From assembly GCA_021769965.1 (NCBI GenBank), contig JAETRU010000007.1:1-64000 (forward strand): a DNA stretch of 64,000 nucleotides, given 5' to 3'. The translations under genes and the position numbers were made by a program. This stretch comes from Eubacterium sp. (GTDB lineage Bacteria > Bacillota > Clostridia > Peptostreptococcales > Anaerovoracaceae). The notes beneath the pieces are model-generated. The model was not told where the DNA came from, did no database searches, and saw nothing but the letters and a program-made list of their open reading frames with translations. This document shows positions 8,762 to 16,806 of this stretch, piece after piece (position 1 is the first letter of the stretch; each line of letters opens with the position of its first letter).

Positions 8762-9634
8762 CTACTTCTCCTTCACTGTCTCCACAGTCTTCATTGTCCC
8801 CGTGCTTTCCGCTTCCGACACCTCTTCGGCCATTTCCGTCACGGTCTTCCCAAACACCGGATGCCGCACCCACGGCGCGATCTGAGCCAGAGGCCGCAGC
8901 ACAAAATCCCGCTTGTGCATCTCAATATGCGGAATGATCAGATCCTCACTGCCGTAAACCAGATCGTCATACAGCAGGATATCCAGATCCAGCGTTCGCG
9001 GTCCCCAGCGGATCTCCCTCTTTCTGTCCGCGTCTGCTTCGATACTGTGCAGCATCTCCAGCAGTTCTTCCGGTTCCAGCAGGGTACGCAGCTCCAGCGC
9101 GCCGTTTAAGAAATCATCCTGCGCAACGCCGCCGTAAGGCGCTGTAACAATATAGTCGGAGACTTTTACCACCTGAGTGTCATCCCGCTGATTAAGACGG
9201 GAAACTGCCATATCGAGATATGCTTTTTTGTCACCCATATTAGATCCCAGCGCGATATATGCCCGGTGCCAGAACCGGCTGATTTTCACAGACACATAAT
9301 CCAGCGGCAGTTTCACCGGAGCCCAAGGCTTCTTGATCTCAAGGTCGATACCCTCTACCATAGGATAGGCGAGCAGCACTGCTTCCGCAGTATGTTCCGC
9401 CGCGGCCTCAATGAGCTTGTACGTGTTCTTCTGTAGAAACCCGGTGATGAACTGGCTTACTTCCCCGTAATGGGTGGAATCTTCCAGCGCGTCTGTTTTT
9501 CCGGCTTCGCGTGTTTCCGTATAAAGGACTGCCGATACGATGAATTTCTGTCCCAGCGCTGTTTCCTCGGGAAATACCCCGTGGTTGGCAAAGATCTGCA
9601 GATTCTCTATATGGATCTCATCATATGTTCTCAT
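8762..9634 (-). CDS. Fused dihydroneopterin aldolase / HPPK (FolB-FolK)
   Basis: 290 residues carrying two folate enzymes in one chain. Residues ~1-122 are FolB-like (IHIENLQIFANHGVFPEE, then KLIEAAAEHTAEAVL and the ending VSVKISRFW). Residues ~125-275 are HPPK (AYIALGSNMGDKKAYL, WGPRTLDLDILLYDD, IPHIEMHKRDFVLRPL). The fusion converts dihydroneopterin to 6-hydroxymethyl-dihydropterin and pyrophosphorylates it. FolB-FolK fusions occur in several Firmicutes. The start overlaps the folP stop (ATGA). Confidence 0.93.
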   Translation of the reverse strand: MRTYDEIHIENLQIFANHGVFPEETALGQKFIVSAVLYTETREAGKTDALEDSTHYGEVSQFITGFLQKNTYKLIEAAAEHTAEAVLLAYPMVEGIDLEIKKPWAPVKLPLDYVSVKISRFWHRAYIALGSNMGDKKAYLDMAVSRLNQRDDTQVVKVSDYIVTAPYGGVAQDDFLNGALELRTLLEPEELLEMLHSIEADADRKREIRWGPRTLDLDILLYDDLVYGSEDLIIPHIEMHKRDFVLRPLAQIAPWVRHPVFGKTVTEMAEEVSEAESTGTMKTVETVKEK

Positions 9635-10443
9635 TTTCCTTCTCCCATGATCGCCCGTGTCATCTGAATCGCTCTGTAGTTTTCTCTGATATCATGCACC
9701 CGGATAAAGCATGCGCCTTTCATCACGCCCATGACGGTCGTCGCCAGCGTGCCTTCCACTCTCTGGTCAACAGGCAGATTCAGCGCATTTCCGATCATAG
9801 ATTTTCTGGACGTTGCCAGAAGTACCGGATAACCCAGAGCGCAGAGTTCTTCCAGACGGTTCACCGCGATCAGATTGTGTTCATAGGTTTTCCCAAAGCC
9901 CACGCCGGGATCCAGCATGATCTGTTCATCCCGAATACCCGCGGCCCGGGCAATCTGCAGCGTTTCTTTCATATCGGCGAGCATATCTGCCATAAAGTCT
10001 TCATACTCCGCCTTCTCCCTGTTATGCATCAGGCAGCACGGCACATCATACTGCGCGATCAGTTCTGCCACTTTCCTGTCATATTTCAGCCCCCAGATAT
10101 CGTTGACCATATCCGCGCCTGCCTGCAGCGCCGCCTCCAGCACCTCCGGTTTATAGCTGTCAATGGATACGGGAACATCAAAATTCTTCTTTACCATCTC
10201 GATATACGGCACGACTCTGTCGATTTCTTCCTGTACAGTGATCTGCTGATGTCCCGGCCTTGTAGACTCGCCTCCGATGTCGATCAGATCCGCGCCTTCC
10301 TCTATCATCTGCGCCACATGATCCTTCGCGCGGGAAAGGTCATTCCACTTTCCCCCATCAGAAAAGGAATCCAGCGTTACGTTGAGGATTCCCATAATAT
10401 AACAGTTGTGACTTAAATCAAAGTCTCTGTTTCCAATTTTCAT
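9631..10443 (-). CDS. folP: Dihydropteroate synthase
   Basis: 270 residues. Signature motifs: MGILNVT-DSFSDGGKW near the N-terminus, DIGGESTRPG, SIDSYKPEV and DPGVGFGKT, and the ending with LATSRKSM...GTLATT. It joins p-aminobenzoate to hydroxymethyl-dihydropterin pyrophosphate and is the target of sulfonamides. The first motif reads NVTLDSF where NVTPDSF is nearly universal, a Pro-to-Leu change in substrate loop 1. It starts 1 bp after the HD gene's stop. Confidence 0.96.
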   Translation of the reverse strand: MKIGNRDFDLSHNCYIMGILNVTLDSFSDGGKWNDLSRAKDHVAQMIEEGADLIDIGGESTRPGHQQITVQEEIDRVVPYIEMVKKNFDVPVSIDSYKPEVLEAALQAGADMVNDIWGLKYDRKVAELIAQYDVPCCLMHNREKAEYEDFMADMLADMKETLQIARAAGIRDEQIMLDPGVGFGKTYEHNLIAVNRLEELCALGYPVLLATSRKSMIGNALNLPVDQRVEGTLATTVMGVMKGACFIRVHDIRENYRAIQMTRAIMGEGK

Positions 10444-10444
10444 A

Positions 10445-10948
10445 CTACCCTTTTATCTCCTTGTTTTTCTTCTCCTCGCTCCATTTGCAAGTATCTTCAT
10501 GTTTACAATAAAAACAGTTTCGTGAACCTTTGTCAGACCGGTACAGAAGACCTGCCAGACCGCGTTCTGACTGACACCCTTTGCTGCGGTGAGAGGAAAC
10601 CGCCTGCAGGATATCCTTGCATTCGGCGTCGCAAAACCCGGTATCCCGCAAAATCGTTCCCGCCAGACCGCGTCCGGCCTCGTCGTGGGGAATGCCTTGC
10701 GCATACTCCAGCCCTCTGCCGATATCGTGAAGCAGCGCCGCCGCGTAGATCAGTTCTTTGCTGAGGCCGAGGTTTTTCTCCAGATTTTCGATATAGGCAA
10801 GCCGCGCTGTGTCCAGCAGGTGCGTCAGGTCATGTCTGCAGTAAATACGGTCTTTTTCCGCTTCCTCGATCTGTGCCATAGCGCCCTGCCAGAGGGGATG
10901 GCGAAAGATCCTGTTTACCCGGTGCATGGTTTCTGTTTCTTTTCGCAT
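10445..10948 (-). CDS. HD-domain phosphohydrolase in the folate operon
   Basis: 167 residues; start set by GGGGAG located in the end of folE. The HD metal-binding pattern is visible: H39 (CRHDLTH), H74-D75 (ALLHDIGRG) and a downstream SSHRSKG. The C-terminus carries CFYCKHEDTCKW, a CxxC...C cluster that may bind metal. It lies exactly between folE and folP with overlapping or abutting ends. Bacterial folate synthesis needs removal of phosphates from dihydroneopterin triphosphate after FolE, and no Nudix-type enzyme is in this operon, so this protein is a reasonable candidate for that step; this is an inference from context. Confidence 0.8.
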   Translation of the reverse strand: MRKETETMHRVNRIFRHPLWQGAMAQIEEAEKDRIYCRHDLTHLLDTARLAYIENLEKNLGLSKELIYAAALLHDIGRGLEYAQGIPHDEAGRGLAGTILRDTGFCDAECKDILQAVSSHRSKGCQSERGLAGLLYRSDKGSRNCFYCKHEDTCKWSEEKKNKEIKG

Positions 10949-10951
10949 CTG

Positions 10952-11530
10952 TTATCTCCCCAGCATCTGGAAAAACTTATTCTGCAGCCTTTCGTCCTCT
11001 TCAAAAGCACCGCGGGTGATGACCGTCACAGTCTTCGCGCCGGGCTTTTTGATACCGCGCATGGTCATACACATGTGCTCGGCCTCGATGAGCACCATAA
11101 CGCCTTTGGGGTGCAGTTCCTGCATAAAAGCGTCGGCGATCTGCGCTGCCAAACGCTCCTGCAGCTGAAAACGCTTGGCGAAGACCTCCACGGTCCTGGC
11201 GATCTTGGAAAGCCCCACTACTTCACCGTCGGGAATATACGCCACGGCAGCATTTCCGTAAAACGGCAGCATATGATGTTCGCAGAAGGAATAGAAATGA
11301 ATGTCCTTTTCCAGCACCATGTCGTTATCCTCTACGTGAAACCGTTTGGAAAGATGCTCCACCGCGCTGTCCGCATACCCGGCAGCCAGCTCCTCGTACA
11401 TGCGGGCGATCCGTTCCGGCGTTTCCAGAAGTCCCTCTCTGTTTATATCTTCGCCGATCCCCGAAAGAATCAGACGCACACCTTCTTTTATCTTTTCACT
11501 GTCCATTGAATCTGTATTATGTCCTTTCAA
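10952..11530 (-). CDS. folE: GTP cyclohydrolase I
   Basis: 192 residues, usual length for FolE. Zinc ligands are present: FCEHHMLPF (Cys and His) and [11 protein letters not shown] (Cys). Other motifs: [22 protein letters not shown] and HPKGVMV. Converts GTP to dihydroneopterin triphosphate, the first pterin step. The assigned start is TTG at 11530 with AAGGAA five bases before it; an ATG at 11506 is the alternative. It is the first gene of the folate operon, read from the promoter at 11554-11582. Confidence 0.96.
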   Translation of the reverse strand: MKGHNTDSMDSEKIKEGVRLILSGIGEDINREGLLETPERIARMYEELAAGYADSAVEHLSKRFHVEDNDMVLEKDIHFYSFCEHHMLPFYGNAAVAYIPDGEVVGLSKIARTVEVFAKRFQLQERLAAQIADAFMQELHPKGVMVLIEAEHMCMTMRGIKKPGAKTVTVITRGAFEEDERLQNKFFQMLGR

Positions 11531-11553
11531 TATGTTCCTTACCTATAAATTTC

Positions 11554-11582
11554 ATTATAGGACATTTTCCCGAGAAGTACAA
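11554..11582 (-). promoter_or_regulatory. Sigma-A promoter of the folate operon
   Basis: Minus-strand TTGTAC (11582-11577), 17-bp spacer, TATAAT (11559-11554). The predicted start near 11547 leaves a leader of only ~17 nt before the folE TTG, so no riboswitch is likely here. Confidence 0.75.
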
Positions 11583-11656
11583 GGAAAAAGCAAGAAAAAG
11601 ACATGGATGTGAAAAAACAGAGCCTGCGGTCCGGATCCGTTCGTTTCCTACAAAGA

Positions 11657-12244
11657 CTAGCCGTAAAGCTTTTCGATGAGCGTGACGCAGGTCTCTATGC
11701 CCAGAGTGCCGCTGTTCAGGGCCAGATCGTAATTCTCCGCCTCGCCCCACTCCATATCTGTGTAGTACTGGTAATACGCTTTTCTGCGCTTATCCTTATC
11801 TTTCAGACGCTTTTCAGGCTTGTTCTCGCTTTCACCGTAAAGTCTCACGATACGCTCTGCTCTTTTTTCCATGTCAGCGTGAACAAAGACTTTCAGGCAG
11901 TCGTCCCGATCCTGCAGGATATAGTCTGCGCAGCGTCCTACGATAACACACGGTCCCTTCTCGGCCAGACCCAGTATCACCAGCCTCTGGGACTGCCAAA
12001 GCCGGTCCTGGGTGGACATGCCCTGACGGTCACGGTCAGTAAAGGCATTGGCAAATATGCTTCTGTGGGCGGAAGATTCGCTGTTTTCTTCAATATATTC
12101 TTTAGAAAAACCGGTTTCCTCCGCGATCCTTTCGATCAGCTCATGGTCGTAGCACGGAATACCCAGTTTTTCCGCGGCCATTCTTCCGATGGTCCTTCCT
12201 CCGCTGCCGAACTGGCGGCTGATAGTGATGATTTTGTTTTTCAT
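11657..12244 (-). CDS. Cytidylate kinase-like family protein
   Basis: 195 residues from the ATG at 12244, preceded by AGGAGGAG. The P-loop-like start ITISRQFGSGGRTIGRMAAEKLG and the VIVGRCADYIL and RRKAYYQYYTDMEWG segments match the cytidylate-kinase-2 (AAA/cytidylate-kinase-like) family, which is often wrongly called cmk. The true CMK is usually longer in the NMP-binding part. Substrate uncertain. It starts 11 bp after the MATE gene and so shares its transcript. Confidence 0.82.
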   Translation of the reverse strand: MKNKIITISRQFGSGGRTIGRMAAEKLGIPCYDHELIERIAEETGFSKEYIEENSESSAHRSIFANAFTDRDRQGMSTQDRLWQSQRLVILGLAEKGPCVIVGRCADYILQDRDDCLKVFVHADMEKRAERIVRLYGESENKPEKRLKDKDKRRKAYYQYYTDMEWGEAENYDLALNSGTLGIETCVTLIEKLYG

Positions 12245-12255
12245 AAGATCTCCTC

Positions 12256-13680
12256 CTAACATGATTCTGTGTGGTTTTGCAAAGACGGATGGTCGTTCAG
12301 CTCCCGATAAGTCTTTATGATGACGGCAGCTGCGACGACAAAGGTCAGAATATCAGAAACCGGGAAGGAATAGAGCAGTCCGTCCAGACCGAAGAAGGTC
12401 GGAAGAAGTACCGCGAAACCTACGCCGAAGATCACCTCTCTGGTCAGAGAGATCATAGTAGACGCAACCGCTTTGCCCATAGCCTGCAGATAGATGAACG
12501 TTCCTTTGTTGACAGTAGCCAGGACCATCATGCACAGGTAGACACGGAAACATTTGATCGCAAACTCTGTATAATATGCACTTTCGTTAGACGCGCCGAA
12601 GATGCCGATCAGCTGTCCCGGAAAGAACTCCACGATGATCAGGGCGATCGCGCCCACCACAGCCTCCGCCGTCAGCAGCAGTGTGAAAAGCGCCTTCGCG
12701 CGGTCTTTCCGTCCGGCTCCAACGTTATATCCGACTACAGGGATACAGCCGGCTGCCATACCTACCGCTATGGAAATGACGATCTGGAAGAACTTCATGA
12801 CGATACCCAGAACAGCCAGCGGTATCTGCGCATACGCAGCCTGTCCGAAGACCGGATCCATCGCTCCGTATCTGGTGCACATATTCTGCACGGCTGCCAT
12901 GGAAAGCACCAGTGAGATCTGTGCCAGGAAGCTGGTGATGCCCAGCGGCAGGAAACGCTTCATCAGACTGCCAAAGAAGCCAAAGCTGCCTTTTCCCAGC
13001 TTCATGGCCTTCATGTGGCAGAGATACCAGACTGATGCAGCCGCTGTCAGGATCTGTCCCAGAACAGTAGCTGCGGCAGCGCCCATCATGCCCCATTTGA
13101 AGACAAAGATGAAAATCGGGTCCAGCACGATGTTGGCAGCTGCGCCGATCAAAGTTGCCGCCATAGCAAATTTCGGACTGCCGTCAGAACGGATGATCGG
13201 GTTCATGGCCTGACCGAACATGTAAAACGGAATACCCAGCGTGATCCAGAAAAAATACTCTCTGGACAAGCGGAAGGTCTCGTCATTGACTCTGCCGCCG
13301 AACAGGGTCAGGATCTGGTCCTGAAAGATCAGATAGAGCGCTGCCAGGATCACACTGGAAACGATGCAGAGAAGGATAGAGTTTCCGACACTGCGATGTG
13401 CGTCTTCCCCCTTGCCTGCGCCCAGGCAGTTGCTTACAAAGGCACAGCAGCCGTCTCCGATCATGACTGCGACGGCAAGCGCCAGCACTGTCAGAGGAAA
13501 GACAACTGTATTAGCCGCATTACCGTAGGATCCCAGATAGTCCGCATTGGCGATGAAAATCTGATCCACGATATTGTACAAAGCAGCCACCAGAAGGGAA
13601 ATGATGCAGGGAACAGCATATTTGCGCATCAGTTTTCCCACTTTTTCAGTTTCTAAAAACGCATTTGATTTTTCTTCCAA
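12256..13680 (-). CDS. MATE-family multidrug efflux transporter
   Basis: 474 residues and about twelve membrane helices in the NorM/DinF-type arrangement (KYAVPCIISLLVAALYNIVDQIFIA near the N-terminus; GYNVGAGRKDRAKALF in the second half). Exports cationic drugs or metabolites with Na+ or H+ exchange. I place the start at TTG 13680 because TGGAGG lies eight bases upstream; the in-frame ATG at 13695 contains that ribosome site in its own second codon and has none before it. Expression seems to pass through the leader hairpins at 13721-13856. Confidence 0.9.
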   Translation of the reverse strand: MEEKSNAFLETEKVGKLMRKYAVPCIISLLVAALYNIVDQIFIANADYLGSYGNAANTVVFPLTVLALAVAVMIGDGCCAFVSNCLGAGKGEDAHRSVGNSILLCIVSSVILAALYLIFQDQILTLFGGRVNDETFRLSREYFFWITLGIPFYMFGQAMNPIIRSDGSPKFAMAATLIGAAANIVLDPIFIFVFKWGMMGAAAATVLGQILTAAASVWYLCHMKAMKLGKGSFGFFGSLMKRFLPLGITSFLAQISLVLSMAAVQNMCTRYGAMDPVFGQAAYAQIPLAVLGIVMKFFQIVISIAVGMAAGCIPVVGYNVGAGRKDRAKALFTLLLTAEAVVGAIALIIVEFFPGQLIGIFGASNESAYYTEFAIKCFRVYLCMMVLATVNKGTFIYLQAMGKAVASTMISLTREVIFGVGFAVLLPTFFGLDGLLYSFPVSDILTFVVAAAVIIKTYRELNDHPSLQNHTESC

Positions 13681-13720
13681 TTGAAATACCTCCATCTATG
13701 TACGATCTTACAGCAAACAA

Positions 13721-13856
13721 AAAGCGTGCAGAGTAAAGCTGGATTTACGCTTTACGCTACACGCGAATTTTTGATTTACTATGATATTTATTGACTGCGG
13801 ACAACGAAACAGCATTGGATCTCAACTGGATCTACACTGTCCGCCACACGCTTTCT
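13721..13856 (-). promoter_or_regulatory. Attenuator-like leader of the MATE operon
   Basis: On the minus strand the transcript should begin near 13855. It holds (i) AAAGCGTGTGG (13854-13844), (ii) a hairpin closed by GCGGACA (13844-13838) and TGTCCGC (13803-13797), and (iii) a terminator: GCGTGTAGCGTAAAGC (13764-13749), 9-nt loop, GCTTTACTCTGCACGC (13739-13724), then TTTTTGTTT. Element (i) resembles the 5' terminator arm and can pair with the 3' arm (AAAGCGTG with CACGCTTT plus wobble pairs), which would prevent the terminator. A 36-codon frame (ATG near 13814) overlaps the terminator but has no clear ribosome site. The ligand or signal is unknown. Confidence 0.6.
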
Positions 13857-13860
13857 CTGT

Positions 13861-13889
13861 ATTTTATCAGTCAGTTTCGGATTTGTCAA
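13861..13889 (-). promoter_or_regulatory. Sigma-A promoter of the MATE operon
   Basis: Minus-strand TTGACA (13889-13884), 17-bp spacer, TAAAAT (13866-13861): near-consensus. The start would fall at about 13855, right at the first base of the leader's pairing element. Confidence 0.8.
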
Positions 13890-13950
13890 GAAAAGATTCA
13901 GCTCTTTCCCATACATTTCAGTTCCGATGTTACAATTCACAGATAACATG

Positions 13951-14221
13951 GCATACGCCACTTTTTTCGCTTTTTTGCATTCATACGGCGCCCTCGCTTT
14001 GACACGCGCCACATTTTCGCATTGTTTTACAGCTATACGGCGCGCAAAGACGAAGATGTGCGGTTTCTTACTGTTTTTTGTCATCATGCGAAGCGTTCAA
14101 GCTGAAAGTACCCGTACAGCAAGGAGTGAAACGCCATATTGATGTGTTATCCATCAAAAAAGTGGCGCATACTCGGTAACAGGCGCCGTATGAAATGTTT
14201 TTTCTGCGAAATGTGGCGCGC
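13951..14221. repeat. Family B: three ~40-bp palindrome-ended repeats
   Basis: Copies at 13951-13992, 14006-14045 (same orientation) and 14182-14221 (inverted). Each follows the plan GCGCCACATTTTCGCA, ~12 variable bases, ATACGGCGC, so the ends are themselves complementary (GCGCC/GGCGC). A partial fourth (GTGGCGCATACTCGG, about 14162-14176) is inverted. The 13890-14259 gap holds these repeats and the MATE promoter; I see no gene in it. Confidence 0.65.
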
Positions 14222-14259
14222 AGGCTGCCTGCTGGGAATAGTAACGCTCCGGTCTGTGC

Positions 14260-15672
14260 TTATTTACACAGGTCTGCAATTGCCGTCGTAAACAGCATTC
14301 CGCTTACGAGAAGCTGGTCTACTTCCGCGAACTCGTCCGGCCCGTGCATTTTGTTGTCTACGCCCTGCTTTGCGCAGCCAAAGGCAACGCCGCCGGGGAG
14401 ACCGTGAACATAGGTGCCGCCGCCGATGGCGATACATTCTCCCTTTTCGCCGAACCATTCTTCATAGTGCGCCAGAAGCGTTTTTACAAGCGGCGTGTCC
14501 GGAGATACGTAATGAGGCTGACTGCAGCTGGTCTTTACCGCAAATCCGGCTGCTTCCAGTTTTGACGGCAGAGGCGCGAAGTCAGGCTCGCTCATGGAGA
14601 TCGGCGTCCGGCTGTCCACCTCCGCGAACAACGTTCCGTCCTCGTCGATATTCAAAATATTAAAGGAAACAGTGATCTCGCCAGATTCGTCGTCACACCC
14701 GTAAATACCAGCGGCTCTGCCGTGTCCGTCTCCGTGAGGGAATATCTGACGCAAAGCCTGCAGCATCGGTTCATCCTCTGCAAACAGTCCGGCAAGAAGC
14801 TGCAGCATAGCAGTCGCGGCGTTATTTCCCATATCAGGATCTGCCGCATGGGCCGCTGTTCCGTGAAGCTCAATATGCAGATTCTGGTCTTCCATGGCCA
14901 TAGTGGATCTCACACCGGTTTCCTGTTCCAACGCGGCCAGCAGATTCTTTGCCGTCTCCTCTGCTTCTCCCGAGACCCATAACTCAGCATCCGCAGGAAT
15001 GACATTGCTCTTAGTACCGCAAACTGCGCGCAGCAGTTTTATTCTGTCGGAAGCCAAAGGCAGCTTTCCGCTTATCTTAACGCCGAAGTGGCCCTTTTCC
15101 AGGTTGATCAGCGGATAATCGGCGTCAGGAGAAAAGGTCATTTCCGCAGGACTCGTCTTTGTCCAATAATAATCCAGATCAGAGCTGCCGCACTCCTCAT
15201 CACAGCCTACTACGACCCGAACGTCTTCGTTCAAAGAGATCCCCAGTTCCTTAACAGCCCGCAGAGCATAGATCGCCGCCAGAGCAGGTCCTTTATCGTC
15301 GGCTGTGCCCCTGCCGTAAACTCTGCCGTCAACCTCCTTCATCACAAAAGGCTCTGTTACAGTCCAGCCCTTTCCTTCCGGCACAACGTCCAGATGGGCC
15401 AGAATTTCCAGCTTCCGCTCTTTGCTGTCATTTAACTGAATGATGCCGACATAATTGTCCCAGTTCTCCGTATAAAGGCCGTAGCCTGCTGCGATTTCCA
15501 GCGTCTTTGCCAGAGCTTTCGCCGGGCCTTCTCCATACGGCATGCCTTCTTTTGCCTCTGTCCTCTGGCTGTCAATAGCGACCATTTCCGCAAGATCCGC
15601 TAGAAACTCCTCGCGATGCCCTTCAAAAAACGCTTTTACCTGCGTCATATACTCCTGTATCATCTGCTCCAT
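14260..15672 (-). CDS. M20 family dipeptidase, PepV/Sapep type
   Basis: 470 residues, standard for PepV. Metal-site motifs: LAHLDVVPEGKGW, GRGTADDKGPA (bridging Asp) and GCDEECGSSD (catalytic and ligand Glu residues), with a final CIAIGGGTYVHGLPGGVAFG carrying the last His. The family hydrolyses dipeptides with Mn or Zn in the cytosol and serves peptide nutrition. The gene stands alone, with AAAGG before its ATG. Substrate range is not predictable in detail. Confidence 0.9.
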   Translation of the reverse strand: MEQMIQEYMTQVKAFFEGHREEFLADLAEMVAIDSQRTEAKEGMPYGEGPAKALAKTLEIAAGYGLYTENWDNYVGIIQLNDSKERKLEILAHLDVVPEGKGWTVTEPFVMKEVDGRVYGRGTADDKGPALAAIYALRAVKELGISLNEDVRVVVGCDEECGSSDLDYYWTKTSPAEMTFSPDADYPLINLEKGHFGVKISGKLPLASDRIKLLRAVCGTKSNVIPADAELWVSGEAEETAKNLLAALEQETGVRSTMAMEDQNLHIELHGTAAHAADPDMGNNAATAMLQLLAGLFAEDEPMLQALRQIFPHGDGHGRAAGIYGCDDESGEITVSFNILNIDEDGTLFAEVDSRTPISMSEPDFAPLPSKLEAAGFAVKTSCSQPHYVSPDTPLVKTLLAHYEEWFGEKGECIAIGGGTYVHGLPGGVAFGCAKQGVDNKMHGPDEFAEVDQLLVSGMLFTTAIADLCK

Positions 15673-15793
15673 TATTTTTACCTTTCTTTCGCTTAGCTTT
15701 TACTTGTTTAACAGTACCATTTTATCATGGTTTCAAGCGGTGTCAATAGACTCTGCCACAAAACCACGGCAAACCCATAAAAACGAAGGAATG

Positions 15794-15954
15794 TGACAAA
15801 AGTCCGTGATTTCTTTATTTTTGTCAACATTTCATTCAATTTCTATTCGAAAGCGCCTGCAGATCCATCGGTTTAGTGACAAAAGTGACAAAAAATAAAA
15901 AGAGTGTCACTCCTGTCAACATTTCAGAATAAGAACGTTGACAAAAGTGACAGG
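15794..15954. repeat. Family C hairpin repeats (locus 1)
   Basis: A short unit at 15794-15826 (TGACAAA ... TTTGTCA) and a full unit at about 15870-15954 with arms TGTCACTCCTGTCAAC and GTTGACAAAAGTGACA. The full unit aligns without gaps to 54130-54213 (about 72 of 84 bases by hand count). More GTTGAC/GTCAAC words occur up to 16060. The 15673-16131 gap holds only these repeats. Confidence 0.7.
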
Positions 15955-16131
15955 TTATTGGATTTTTATCACTTTTAGCAATACTTGGAGGCATTTTAAA
16001 CCGCCATTCAGACCGTTTGTTGACTAAAATACGTAAAACAATGAAATTTGTCAACATTGATACAACAAAAGAATTCTCATACGTTTACCGTAGCACAAAG
16101 CCGGTTCAAAAATCAATCTGACCGGCACTTC

Positions 16132-16764
16132 TTAGATTACCTTCTCTTTCAGCTGATCGATCTCTTTCTGCACATCTGCTAAAAAACGCGCCGCCTCTAT
16201 GCCGTCCAACTGCACATGATGAAATTGAAAGGATACAGGTAGAACACGCCTGAATAGCTTTTTTCTGTATTTTCCCCATATCACAAAAGGATTGTTGTAA
16301 AACCCCGCATAGATGTTGACCGCACCGTCTATATCATACTGAGCAAGAGCCGAAGTACCGATAACCATGTAATCGTCTCCCAGATCATGCGGTTTTCCGG
16401 TATCGCATACCTGCACCGTAAGCCTCAGATAATCTCGGTTAAACTGCTCCAGATCTTCTGAAAATGGTATGTCACAGGTTCTGATGCCGCCATCTCTCAC
16501 TGCGACTACTGTATTAACGGCAAGCCTGTCAAACTGCATCAGTTTATCTTCCACCGGAAGCAGATAAAAGTCCTCCGTCCGCGATGCTGCTTTGCCGATA
16601 CACCAGCACAGCAGCATGTTGAATTTATAGTCCCTCTTTGCAGAAAGCTTTACAAGGGGCGTCACATCTAAAGTTTTAAAAATCGTCACCATAGGCATCC
16701 GCGCCTGCATCCATAAGGAAAACGCCTCTGCCCGTCTGGTTTTGTTCGAATCAATCTCTCTCAA
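16132..16764 (-). CDS. Chloramphenicol acetyltransferase-like (CatA family) protein
   Basis: 210 residues, the usual CatA length. The active-site motif HHVQLDG (consensus HHxxxDG) is at residues 182-188, with the catalytic His in second position, and the trimer-type core motifs (NMLLCWCIGKAA; IYAGFYNNPFVIWGKY) are present. CatA transfers acetyl from acetyl-CoA to chloramphenicol; many chromosomal members of the family act on other hydroxyl substrates. Start is TTG with GGAGG seven bases upstream. No mobile element flanks it, which argues for a resident gene. Confidence 0.85.
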   Translation of the reverse strand: MREIDSNKTRRAEAFSLWMQARMPMVTIFKTLDVTPLVKLSAKRDYKFNMLLCWCIGKAASRTEDFYLLPVEDKLMQFDRLAVNTVVAVRDGGIRTCDIPFSEDLEQFNRDYLRLTVQVCDTGKPHDLGDDYMVIGTSALAQYDIDGAVNIYAGFYNNPFVIWGKYRKKLFRRVLPVSFQFHHVQLDGIEAARFLADVQKEIDQLKEKVI

Positions 16765-16806
16765 AATGCATCCTCCTGCTGTTTGTTCTCAACGACCACA
16801 TGGCTT

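Noticed and set aside
10589..11509. A 306-codon plus-strand frame across folE and the HD gene
   Set aside because: Antisense shadow of two well-supported genes; no family features.
13704..13814. A 36-codon leader peptide before the MATE gene
   Set aside because: The frame is open and overlaps the terminator, but it lacks a clear ribosome site and its length is not beyond chance; kept only as a remark on the leader.
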